DNA from: a virus
Direction: 5' to 3' (one strand)
Virus record (IMG/VR): IMGVR_UViG_3300025133_000361
Location: 1 to 34,193 of that record
DNA length: 34,193 bases
A model generated the notes under the pieces. It searched no databases. It had not been told where the DNA came from and saw only the letters and a program-made list of their open reading frames with translations. Of the stretch, positions 15,266 through 23,198 are shown piece after piece. A program made the translations under genes and the position numbers. Each line of letters opens with the position of its first letter. Position 1 is the first letter of the stretch.

Positions 15266-15824
15266 GCTAAAAGATGCCTTCTTTGACAGGGTTGCAATCC
15301 AGAAGGCATTTGACAAGACAACCCACAAGAGCTTGCTCTGGCTTGGGGGTAAGGTCAGGTCAAAAACCCGCCAAAGGATTGGCAAGCCTAATCTTGCTGG
15401 CACAAACAGAGTCAACAAAAAAACTGGCCAAACATCTGTGGTCAAGAGCAGGAAACCAAGAAAAGCAGGAAAGGCACCCATTGCCAGGGTCAATGACAGC
15501 AACACACTGACCCTGAGGAATGTGCAGTTTGTGGCTGACATTAAAGCCAGCAATGTGATTATCTTTATTCCCATCTTTGGTGATGATGATGTGCCAGGGG
15601 TGCATGAGCATGGTGGCACAGTCAGGGTCAATGCCAAGCTGGTCAACCAGTTGACCAAGAGGGGCTCTGTCAAAAAGAAAAAAGGGCAGGCACAGAAAAG
15701 GCTCATCTTTGGCAAGCAGCTGCCCAAGATGTCTTTTGCGATCCCAGCCAGGCCAATGCTCAAGCAGCCCTTTGAGCAGGCTGTCAAGAAATTCAAAGAC
15801 AAGATGCAAAGAGAGGCATTTTGA
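15237..15824 (+). CDS. Minor tail protein, gp10/gpG-morphogenesis-like
   Basis: This protein of 195 residues starts at ATG 15237, after AAAGG with nine bases spacing; TTG codons just upstream are less likely. It is very basic in the first half (VRSKTRQRIGKPN, KSRKPRKAGKAP), then has VHEHGGTVRV, and ends in IPARPMLKQPFEQAVKKFKD. That ending resembles the 'PARPFLxPAxE' ending of HK97 gp10-like and virion-morphogenesis proteins. It overlaps the T extension by 29 bases and the tape measure by one. It is probably a tail completion protein; the family match is by eye. Confidence 0.55.
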   Translation: MSIGLIWAPELKDAFFDRVAIQKAFDKTTHKSLLWLGGKVRSKTRQRIGKPNLAGTNRVNKKTGQTSVVKSRKPRKAGKAPIARVNDSNTLTLRNVQFVADIKASNVIIFIPIFGDDDVPGVHEHGGTVRVNAKLVNQLTKRGSVKKKKGQAQKRLIFGKQLPKMSFAIPARPMLKQPFEQAVKKFKDKMQREAF

Positions 15825-17257
15825 TGGCAATCAATGCAGGCAAAGCATTTGTTGAGCTGGCCATCAAAGGCAAAGCAAAGGCATTCTCAGTTCTTGATGC
15901 TGTCAAGAAGAGGATGAGAGCCTTTGGGGGAGCTATGCGCAAAATGGGTGGGGCTCTTGCCAAGGTGGCAGCAGTGGGGGCAGCAGCAACCCTGGCTGGC
16001 ATTGGTGTGGTTTTGACCAAGGGTATCAAAGCCGCATCTGATATGCAGGAGACAATGAACAAATTTAATGTTGTCTTTGGTGAGTCAGCTGAGACCATGA
16101 AAAACTGGTCAGATGCAACTGCCTCAGCATTTGGCAGAAGCAAAGAGCAGATTGCCTCAGCTGTGGCTGGCTATCAGGATTTATTGGTGCCCATGGGGCT
16201 CAGTGGCACAGCTGCCCAAAGCCTCAGCAAAGACCTGGTTGCCCTTGGTCTTGATGTTGCCAGTTTCAACAACAGAACTGATGCTGATGTTGTTGCAGAT
16301 TTTCAAGCAGCCCTGACTGGGTCTGGTGAGGTGATGAAAAAATATGGGGTTGTTCTCAATGAGGCAGCTGTCAAAGCTGAGCTGATGAATAATGGCATTG
16401 ACCCTGAGCATGCAACCAATGCTCAAAAAGCCATGGCCAGATATAACATAATTCTGGCAGGCACATCAGCAGCACATGGTGATGTTGCAAGGTCATCAGA
16501 CAGTTTTGCCAATCAGCTCAAAGCCATCAAAGCAAAGGCATCTGACTTCTTGGTGGTTGTTGGCGAAAAACTCTTGCCCATCTTGGAAAGCTGGATGGCT
16601 GACTTGCAGGCACTCTTTGCAGTGCTGGCTGGGGATGAGACCATTGCCAGTGCAGAGGGTCAGGTTGATGCCTTTGCTGAGTCAATCAAAAATATGGAAT
16701 CCCCCATCGTGCTCATCACATCTGGCATTGCTGGCATCAGCGGGGTGATTAGAACCATGCAGGCTTTGCTTTCAAGAGGCACAGCTGGGATTTTGAGATT
16801 TGGTGCAGCCATTGTCGAGGCTGGCAAGTTTATCTTTGGAGATGATGGGTCTGACCAGAACACATTGAGAGACATGGCAGATGCTGTTGACCAAACAGCT
16901 GATGAGCTTGAGGCAAAGGCAAAGGTCAACTTTGAGGCAGCTGGCACAGACAACATCAGAAAAAAGATTGATGAGGCAAAGAGAGACATCAAAAAAGACA
17001 GAGATGCAGCAAAAGTAGACCTCAAGAAGGCTGAGAAAAAGGACTTTGATGACCCTGACTATAGTGTGCCAGCTGAGAAGATGGAAAAAGCAGCTGAGAA
17101 GATGATTGCAGCAGCCAACCCAGAGAGTCTTGATGTGACCAGAGACATAAAGGCATTTACACAGTTTCAACAAAATAAGACCAACCAAGAGCTGAGGGCA
17201 CTCAAAGCAATTGAGAAAGCCATCAAGGCACAAAAAACGGCAGTTGGGGTGGTATAG
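15824..17257 (+). CDS. Tape measure protein (short)
   Basis: This 477-residue protein has an N-terminal helical region, a hydrophobic segment (about residues 43-68, ALAKVAAVGAAATLAGIGVVL), then the tape-measure core with KGIKAASDMQETMNKFNVVF, FGRSKEQIASAVAGYQDLLV and SSDSFANQLKAIKAKASDFL, typical of TP901-type phage tape measures. The C-terminal third is charged and helical (KKDRDAAKVDLKKAEKK). At roughly 0.15 nm per residue it predicts a short tail of about 70 nm. I use ATG 15824, overlapping the previous stop, with GAGAGG upstream, rather than TTG 15821. Confidence 0.85.
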   Translation: MAINAGKAFVELAIKGKAKAFSVLDAVKKRMRAFGGAMRKMGGALAKVAAVGAAATLAGIGVVLTKGIKAASDMQETMNKFNVVFGESAETMKNWSDATASAFGRSKEQIASAVAGYQDLLVPMGLSGTAAQSLSKDLVALGLDVASFNNRTDADVVADFQAALTGSGEVMKKYGVVLNEAAVKAELMNNGIDPEHATNAQKAMARYNIILAGTSAAHGDVARSSDSFANQLKAIKAKASDFLVVVGEKLLPILESWMADLQALFAVLAGDETIASAEGQVDAFAESIKNMESPIVLITSGIAGISGVIRTMQALLSRGTAGILRFGAAIVEAGKFIFGDDGSDQNTLRDMADAVDQTADELEAKAKVNFEAAGTDNIRKKIDEAKRDIKKDRDAAKVDLKKAEKKDFDDPDYSVPAEKMEKAAEKMIAAANPESLDVTRDIKAFTQFQQNKTNQELRALKAIEKAIKAQKTAVGVV

Positions 17258-18187
17258 ATGGCAGGCACACTTTGTGGCATACAGTTTGGCACAGCATCCA
17301 CAGAGACTTGGGATGCTGAGAATAGACGCACAGGCAGAGAGCACTCAGCAACCTATGTGGTGCAGACTGCATCTGACTCAGAGAGAGAAGATACAGTCTT
17401 TGCAACAACAGGGGTGCCAGAGATTGGTGGGGCATCTCCTCTATATACTGGTGCCACATGCAAAGCCAGGACAGCCACAGAGATTGGCAGCATGGCTTGG
17501 GAGGTGCAGTGCTCTTTTGATGACACAGTGGCAGTTGCTGGCTCATCACCAGATGATGGGGGTGGGGCTGATGGGAAGCCATGGGATCGACGACCCACAT
17601 GGGGTTGGACATCAGAGAATTTTGAGGAGCCTCTTTGGCATGATGCCCAAGACAAGAATAAAAGGTTTCTCAACTCAGCTGGGGACCCTCTGCCACCACT
17701 GATGACCCACAAGGGCATTGCTGTCTTGCGTATCAACCGAAAAGAGCTACGCTTCAACCCTTTGATTATCCAACAATTTACAAACAAGGTAAACAAAAAC
17801 AGATTCTGGGGGGCTGACACATCAGAGGCACTGCTGTCATCAATTGAGGCAGCCCAGGAAAAAGTGGGACCATTTACCGTTTGGAACGTAACTTACACAA
17901 TCAAATTCAAGCATGATGGTGTGGGGTGGATTGCCAGGGTTCTTGACCAAGGGCACCAATACTACAAAGCAGGCTGGGCCACAGACCTCAACCCGACGAA
18001 ATACCCATTTGGTGATGATGCTTTCCAGCAAGTGCTGGGCAATCTTGATGGGGGTGGCAGGCGACTCAATGACCCAGATGCAGTTGCTGGGGTGGGTGAA
18101 AACCCACACAAGAACACAGGGGTATTTTTGAAATTTAACAGATTCGCCAGCGCGGATTTTCAGTCTCTCAATTTAGGACCTTGGTAA
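17258..18187 (+). CDS. Unknown tail-tip or baseplate-region protein
   Basis: This 309-residue protein follows the tape measure, where distal tail or baseplate proteins usually lie. It is beta-rich and aromatic (KPWDRRPTWGWTSENFEEP, NKNRFWGADTSEALLSS, FTVWNVTYTIKF). I do not recognise a named family. Its aromatic content and the small structural genes after it suggest a tail-tip component. The final third (17700-18180) has more CpG (CGTATCAACCG, CGACGAAATACC) than the first part. Confidence 0.6.
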   Translation: MAGTLCGIQFGTASTETWDAENRRTGREHSATYVVQTASDSEREDTVFATTGVPEIGGASPLYTGATCKARTATEIGSMAWEVQCSFDDTVAVAGSSPDDGGGADGKPWDRRPTWGWTSENFEEPLWHDAQDKNKRFLNSAGDPLPPLMTHKGIAVLRINRKELRFNPLIIQQFTNKVNKNRFWGADTSEALLSSIEAAQEKVGPFTVWNVTYTIKFKHDGVGWIARVLDQGHQYYKAGWATDLNPTKYPFGDDAFQQVLGNLDGGGRRLNDPDAVAGVGENPHKNTGVFLKFNRFASADFQSLNLGPW

Positions 18188-18188
18188 C

Positions 18189-18560
18189 ATGGCAGATGAA
18201 ATAACAGTCAGCAGCTCTTTGATTGTGGACAATGGCAGCTTTGACCCAGCTTGGTCAACAGGCTCTCAATCAGTAGACCAAGCAACTGCTGGGGGTGGTG
18301 CTCCTGGCTTTGTCAATATTGGCACATCAGAAGAGGCAATCAGCTTTGGGGATGTCAGCACTCCTGGCTGGGCATTTATCCGCAACATAGACGCAACCAA
18401 TTATGTGGACATTGGGCCAGACTCAGGTGGCTCAATGGTTGCTGCATGCAGGCTCAAGCCAGGAGAGGGATTTGCCATCAGGCTGCACCCATCATCAACG
18501 TGGAGAGGGCAAGCCAACACAGCTGCTGTTGATTTGGTCTTTGCTGTTTTGGAGGATTGA
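18189..18560 (+). CDS. Small beta-rich tail-associated protein
   Basis: This 123-residue protein begins two bases after the previous stop. It contains FIRNIDATNYVDIGPDSGG and CRLKPGEGFAIRLHP, sequence types found in small phage structural proteins that occur with fibres and tail tips. The fold is probably a beta sandwich. No enzyme motif is present. I infer a virion role from context. Confidence 0.6.
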   Translation: MADEITVSSSLIVDNGSFDPAWSTGSQSVDQATAGGGAPGFVNIGTSEEAISFGDVSTPGWAFIRNIDATNYVDIGPDSGGSMVAACRLKPGEGFAIRLHPSSTWRGQANTAAVDLVFAVLED

Positions 18561-18565
18561 GCCAG

Positions 18566-19156
18566 ATGGCAGATGAGCCACAGGTCTTTGGCTTTACAAA
18601 GCCAGTTGCAATGATGCTCAAGCAGCAGGCGCTGGGGGGTGGGTCAATGACCAACCCAGTGCCAGTTTTCAACCCCCCAGGCAACATTGTGGGTGCTTGG
18701 TTGATGGAAGCCACCAGCATCATCACAGCTGCTGTTGATGCCAGCACAGCTGGTGAGGGCACAGCTGCCATTGCCAAAAGAGACAAGGATGGCACCACAG
18801 GGGCTGAGCTTGTCAGCCACGCCAATCAGGATATGGTGGCAACTGTTTACAATCTGGGGCCAGAGATTGCCTCTGGTGCTTTTTTCATTGGGGTCAGGGC
18901 TCTTGAGGGCACCATATATGCCATCAGTCTGCCAGCCAACCCAACACATGCAAAGACATCTGGCACCATCACAGCAAGGTCAGGGGCAACTCTGGGCTCT
19001 GGCTCTGTGGATCTGCTTGAGGATGACTTGACAACCACTGGGGTCACAGTCACGGCCAAGAATATCTTTGGCTCATCCATTGCCACAGCTGCCTACTGCA
19101 TTGTGATGCTCTTGGCATCTGGAGATTACACTATTGTCAGTGTGGATTGCCCATGA
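18566..19156 (+). CDS. Unknown structural protein
   Basis: I start this protein of about 196 residues at ATG 18566, ten bases after GGAGG; a TTG at 18557 is possible but only one base from that site. It is Ala/Thr/Gly-rich with beta-like segments (GAFFIGVRALEGTIYAISLP, SGTITARSGATLGSGSVDL, VTVTAKNIFGSSIATAAY). I know no family. It lies in a run of four genes after the tape measure, so a tail or accessory virion role is likely. Confidence 0.6.
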   Translation: MADEPQVFGFTKPVAMMLKQQALGGGSMTNPVPVFNPPGNIVGAWLMEATSIITAAVDASTAGEGTAAIAKRDKDGTTGAELVSHANQDMVATVYNLGPEIASGAFFIGVRALEGTIYAISLPANPTHAKTSGTITARSGATLGSGSVDLLEDDLTTTGVTVTAKNIFGSSIATAAYCIVMLLASGDYTIVSVDCP

Positions 19157-20319
19157 GATACAGCCCTGGCTGCAAGTGCTGCTGCACATGCACATCAAAG
19201 ACAGACCAGCCACCAGCATCAACTGGGGCAACTCTTGGGGGTGACTGGACAGATGCAGTGGCTGGCTGGGACAGGCTCAACTCAGGGGGCAGGTGGGGCT
19301 ATTCAAACACAGCTGGGGAGCTGGCAGTTCTTGACACCCTGGCTGACAACAATGACTACCAGATTCATTTTGACAATTTCCCCAAGATCAAAAATGCAAC
19401 CCTTGATGATGCCATGAGTCTGCTGGTGGATTACACAGACAGCAGCAACTATGTTTTTATCAGATTTACATTAACTGACAGGATCACCAGCAGCAGGCTG
19501 GGGTGGAAGGTTGAGGTTGGCACTGTCATCAGTGGCACTGAGACAGTTGAGCACACAGCTGAGCAAGTCAACCATGGTGCTGATGATGTTGGTGGCAATG
19601 CTCTTGGGGGTGATTTGCGGGTCTGTGTCGGTGCTGGGTTGATAAGGGTGCAAACAGAGGATGTCAACCTTGTGGCTGGCAGCATAGATGTCACAGGCAT
19701 CAGTCTCAATGACACAAAACAGATTGCAGTGCTCTCTGATGTTGTGACCACTGAGGTCAGTTTCAACCTGCTGAGTCTTGAGGATTGTTGCAGCTGCACT
19801 GAGGATGATGTGCAACCCTATTGTTGGAATTGTGGCAGTGATGATGATGGGCCAGTTGTGCCTGATGAGATTGTGGTTGACTTGGGTGCTGGGGGTTGGA
19901 CAGACAGAGGTGACTCATGGGCATGTGACAGCACCCCAGGCTGTGCTGAGGTGCAGGGTGAGTTTTCTCTTGTGAGGCCAGGGTCAGGCACCCACTCATC
20001 AGATGAGGATTGCACTTGGTCGTTCTCAGATGATTGGTGTGCTGATGCATATACTCTGCCATCAACCTACTCTTTGACCATTGACCTTTGGACATCCTAT
20101 GATGCTACAAACTATTATTTTCATCTGGAGGTGCATCTTGAGGATGGGGTGGGCTCTCAGTGTGAGGAGATTTACGAAAAGACAGTTGCCAAGTCTGGGG
20201 CTGACAGCCTCGATTGTGGGGCAACCCATGAGCTGACAAGGCAGAGCAGCTTGGGGCCATATCTGCCTTGCAACACATCTGGCAGACTACCAGCAACCAT
20301 CACCATCACCCCAGCTTGA
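19153..20319 (+). CDS. Cysteine-rich probable tail-associated adhesin
   Basis: This protein of 388 residues starts at ATG 19153 (ATGA overlap). It opens with an unusual Cys cluster (CKCCCTCTS, residues 7-15), then two similar-looking modules of about 180 residues, each with a GG-W-T-D pattern (LGGDWTDAVAGWDRLNSGG and LGAGGWTDRGDSWACDS) and an SSNYVFIRF / ATNYYFHLEVHLED strand. The modules are joined by a Cys-rich linker (EDCCSCTEDD, YCWNCGSDDD). The pattern suggests duplicated carbohydrate-binding-like beta sandwiches. Cys-rich starts of this kind remind me of planctomycete proteins. A host-binding role is inferred. Confidence 0.6.
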   Translation: MRYSPGCKCCCTCTSKTDQPPASTGATLGGDWTDAVAGWDRLNSGGRWGYSNTAGELAVLDTLADNNDYQIHFDNFPKIKNATLDDAMSLLVDYTDSSNYVFIRFTLTDRITSSRLGWKVEVGTVISGTETVEHTAEQVNHGADDVGGNALGGDLRVCVGAGLIRVQTEDVNLVAGSIDVTGISLNDTKQIAVLSDVVTTEVSFNLLSLEDCCSCTEDDVQPYCWNCGSDDDGPVVPDEIVVDLGAGGWTDRGDSWACDSTPGCAEVQGEFSLVRPGSGTHSSDEDCTWSFSDDWCADAYTLPSTYSLTIDLWTSYDATNYYFHLEVHLEDGVGSQCEEIYEKTVAKSGADSLDCGATHELTRQSSLGPYLPCNTSGRLPATITITPA

Positions 20320-20320
20320 T

Positions 20321-20716
20321 ATGCTTTGCAATTTCAAAACAACAGGCAGGGTGATTGATGGCAGGCACCAGATGAGATGCAAGAGCTGTGGGTCTGTGGT
20401 TGGCTTTGCTGGCAGCAACCCAGCCAGATGCAGACGGGTCTGCAAGCCAAGAAGAGTGCATCCCAACAACCAGCCCACCACACCCTGGCAGCTGGTCAAG
20501 AGATACATCAGGGCAGTTGCTCTGTGGTATTGGCATGGGTGCCCCACCAGAACCAAAAAAGAGGTTGCCAGGATCTATGACAACCTCTGCACCCCATGTG
20601 AGCAATTCCATGATGGGGGCTGCATGGCTTGTGGGTGCAGAATTAACCGGTCAGAGGCTGGGCTGAGAAATAAGCTGGCCCAAAAGACCCAGCACTGCCC
20701 CAATGGTCTCTGGTGA
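20321..20716 (+). CDS. Multi-cysteine zinc-binding protein with CPNGLW ending
   Basis: This 131-residue protein has two Cys clusters: RCKSCG...CRRVCKP near the N-terminus, and CTPCEQF...GCMACGCRI followed by LRNKLAQKTQHCPNGLW at the end. The pattern C-x2-C-x(6-8)-C-x2-C-G-C ... CPxGxW is familiar from small uncharacterised phage and environmental bacterial proteins, and looks like a zinc finger. The role is unknown. It closes the plus-strand late block; its stop codon directly abuts that of the opposite-strand primase gene. Confidence 0.65.
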   Translation: MLCNFKTTGRVIDGRHQMRCKSCGSVVGFAGSNPARCRRVCKPRRVHPNNQPTTPWQLVKRYIRAVALWYWHGCPTRTKKEVARIYDNLCTPCEQFHDGGCMACGCRINRSEAGLRNKLAQKTQHCPNGLW

Positions 20717-20719
20717 CTA
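20714..20719. other. Zero-spacing convergent gene junction
   Basis: TGA of the plus-strand gene (20714-20716) is followed immediately by CTA, the reverse complement of the TAG ending the minus-strand primase gene (20717-20719). There is no room for an intergenic bidirectional terminator, so transcripts of the late and early blocks either overlap or stop at signals within coding sequence. Confidence 0.8.
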
Positions 20720-22894
20720 GCTCAGAGTATATGCTGTGCCTCTGCCATCAGACTCAACCCTCAGCTCCCCAGACTCTTGCAGGGTCAGCACTATTTCATT
20801 GAGAGCCCTGGCTGGCAGCCTCACATGGCGCAGCAGGTAGGATCTGCCACAGAGTTGGTTCCTCTTGGTGAATGCACCCACAATGTCAATGACCTTTTTT
20901 CTGTGCTTCTCATACACACTGCCACCAATGACCTCATCAGCCATCTTTGTGCAAAATGAGTCAGTGGCCCAGATTATAAAATCACAGGCCCATCTGGCTG
21001 CACTGTCATCAACCATGGGAAGCATGGGGTCTTCTGAGCATGCATAGACCATGGCCAGCCGTCTTGCTTTCTCGATTGACCTTGACCAGATGGTGCTGTT
21101 TTGAGGGTGGTTCTCATGGGTGTCTGACTGCCTGACAAGATCTGCAAAGATGGCTGATGCAGCTTTGGTTTCTTGTATCAGTCTTGGCTCTGGGTTGATG
21201 TCTGAGAGGTTGCCACCAGCTTGAAACTCTTGCCAGATGGCAACTGTGTCAAGGATTGACTGGGGTGGGGGCAGCTCCTCTTTGTCTTGCTTTTTTCCTC
21301 TTGGGCCAGTATCAACCACCAGCAGCCTGCCAGCAAAGCCATCAAAAAGATGGCTCTCCTCAAGAGATTGCCAAAAGTGCTCAGCAACTGTCAGCCCCCA
21401 AAAAGATGCACAAGGGTGCTGCACTTCTCGATTGTATTTGCTGTCAGCCATGCTTTTGTGCTTCCACAAACAACCCGTTTCGTTCCACAGCTCAAGCAAG
21501 ACCTCCTGCACAGCATGCAAATGAGCATTCCCAGGCTTGTCTGCTGACTTGGCAAGAAACCTACCAAACTCATCCCAGAGCCAGACCTTGCTGGGGCTCT
21601 GCATCAAGTCTTGGGCCAGGGCTGACTCTGATGCAACCTTGCCACCATATAAATCAGTCAGGCCAGCCAGCCCAAGGATTTTCTTGAGGCAGGTCTGTGG
21701 GGCTTGCTTGCCACCACCAGATGGTGCCAGTGCCACCATATACAGATTAGTTCTCTGGCCAGACTTGTCTCTGACTTTCCTACCACACAGAGCAGCCTGC
21801 AAAGCAATTCCCCCCATCAATGACAGGATTGGCTGCACCACATTATTCTGTGAGTCAATCCACTCAGCAACCTCACCAATGAACCCTGGCACATGCAGCA
21901 GATGGGCAGGGAAAGCCAGCTCTTTTTTCTTGGGCTTGGCAATCAGCTCATCAATGTAAGCCTCATATTGCCCCAGCTCAGATGCCTTGACTGGTTGGTG
22001 AGAGTCAGCAAAAGATTGCTGAGTCAGCAGCCAGCCTCTGGGGCCATCAGCTTTGGTTGCTTGGTCTACTTTGTGCTCCAGCTCTCTCAAAGACCATGGG
22101 GGCTGACAGGTCTGATTGTATATGTCTTGCAGTATTTGCAGAGCAGCTGCTGGTGACAGCTCAAAGCCATTGACCAGAACACATGCAATTCTAAACAAGG
22201 TGCCATGCCCATCTTGGCCAGAGATTGCTGGGGGGTATTTGGCAATGTAAGCAACTGCCCTGGCAGCCACATCAGTCTGCCCTGGCTCTGGGTGACACAC
22301 ACTGGCTGAGCCACTGGCTGTGACTGTGCTGGGGGCTGACTGGGCTTGCTTTGATGGGTATGTGGCGTTGAGCCAGTCAAGACCATCTTGGCAGTGGGCC
22401 AGGGGCATGGCTCCCAAGAAGTCAACATCACCAGTCACAGTAAAATATCTGCCCTGATGGTAGACCTCGATCACACCAACAGAGTCTGGCACTTTGACTC
22501 TTCTGCCCTTTGGGCTGCCAGGGTCTGATGTGCAAAACAGCTTGAGACCATTGCCACTGGGGCTGATTTCTGCATAGGTGGGCAGCTGTCTGATGACCTC
22601 TTTGGCCCATGGCTGCAAGACCCCATCAACAATGGCATCATCGAGGTCAACACCAAAAAAGTCATCATCAGGAGAAAAGACAAAGCCAATCCCAGACCTT
22701 GATGAGCCTGCTTTGTAAGCTGCTGTTGTGATGTCATCAAATGTTGACCAGTGTGCAGGGTCTGTGGTGCTGGCTCTGATGCCACTGGCTTGGTAGGGCA
22801 CTTTGGTTGGCTTTCCTCCTCTCTCCTCATAGCGCCAGAGGACCCACTGAGCTGCATCTTTCATCTGGGGTGGTATGTGATTGTATTTAGACAT
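20717..22894 (-). CDS. Primase-polymerase fused to DUF3987-type helicase-like domain
   Basis: This 725-residue protein probably primes and drives phage DNA replication. The N-terminal 200 residues form an archaeo-eukaryotic-type primase-polymerase: catalytic GVDLDD at 81-86, SPSGNGLKLF at 111-120 and EVYHQGRYFTVTG at about 143-155. A linker domain follows (about 210-310). The C-terminal part resembles DUF3987: LYMVALAPSGGGKQAP (a P-loop-like GGGK), KVWLWDEFGRFLA (Walker B-like DE) and FAGRLLVVDTG. It is the last gene of the minus block and overlaps the preceding small gene by eight bases. A separate superfamily 2 helicase lies two genes upstream. Confidence 0.85.
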   Translation of the reverse strand: MSKYNHIPPQMKDAAQWVLWRYEERGGKPTKVPYQASGIRASTTDPAHWSTFDDITTAAYKAGSSRSGIGFVFSPDDDFFGVDLDDAIVDGVLQPWAKEVIRQLPTYAEISPSGNGLKLFCTSDPGSPKGRRVKVPDSVGVIEVYHQGRYFTVTGDVDFLGAMPLAHCQDGLDWLNATYPSKQAQSAPSTVTASGSASVCHPEPGQTDVAARAVAYIAKYPPAISGQDGHGTLFRIACVLVNGFELSPAAALQILQDIYNQTCQPPWSLRELEHKVDQATKADGPRGWLLTQQSFADSHQPVKASELGQYEAYIDELIAKPKKKELAFPAHLLHVPGFIGEVAEWIDSQNNVVQPILSLMGGIALQAALCGRKVRDKSGQRTNLYMVALAPSGGGKQAPQTCLKKILGLAGLTDLYGGKVASESALAQDLMQSPSKVWLWDEFGRFLAKSADKPGNAHLHAVQEVLLELWNETGCLWKHKSMADSKYNREVQHPCASFWGLTVAEHFWQSLEESHLFDGFAGRLLVVDTGPRGKKQDKEELPPPQSILDTVAIWQEFQAGGNLSDINPEPRLIQETKAASAIFADLVRQSDTHENHPQNSTIWSRSIEKARRLAMVYACSEDPMLPMVDDSAARWACDFIIWATDSFCTKMADEVIGGSVYEKHRKKVIDIVGAFTKRNQLCGRSYLLRHVRLPARALNEIVLTLQESGELRVESDGRGTAYTLS

Positions 22895-23198
22895 TTGGGG
22901 TATTCTCTAGTTTTGAGGGGTTGGCTGGTCTGATGCTGGTGATGGGGTGGGCTCTCATATACTCAACCCTAGCTGCAAGCCAGTCTTGGCACTTGGCAAG
23001 CTGGTCTTTGCTCATGGGCTGGCTGTGAGTACCGAACCCTTTTGTGTGGTCCCCACCAACATTCTCACCAACCATCAAAGCCAAGATTTCTGACTCATCT
23101 GGTGTGGTTGGCAGGTGGTGCTCAATGCCATGAGCTGTGACATATCTTGAGGTGGCACTATTCTTGGGCTTGGTTGGTCGATCAAAATGGGATGTCAT
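22887..23198 (-). CDS. Unknown small protein between helicase and primase
   Basis: This 103-residue protein overlaps the helicase gene by 17 bases and the primase gene by eight, so it belongs to the replication operon. It is hydrophilic with one helical segment (SKDQLAKCQDWLAARVEYMRA). I see no recognised motif. Its place between two replication genes suggests an accessory replication role, but nothing in the sequence proves it. Confidence 0.65.
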   Translation of the reverse strand: MTSHFDRPTKPKNSATSRYVTAHGIEHHLPTTPDESEILALMVGENVGGDHTKGFGTHSQPMSKDQLAKCQDWLAARVEYMRAHPITSIRPANPSKLENTPNV

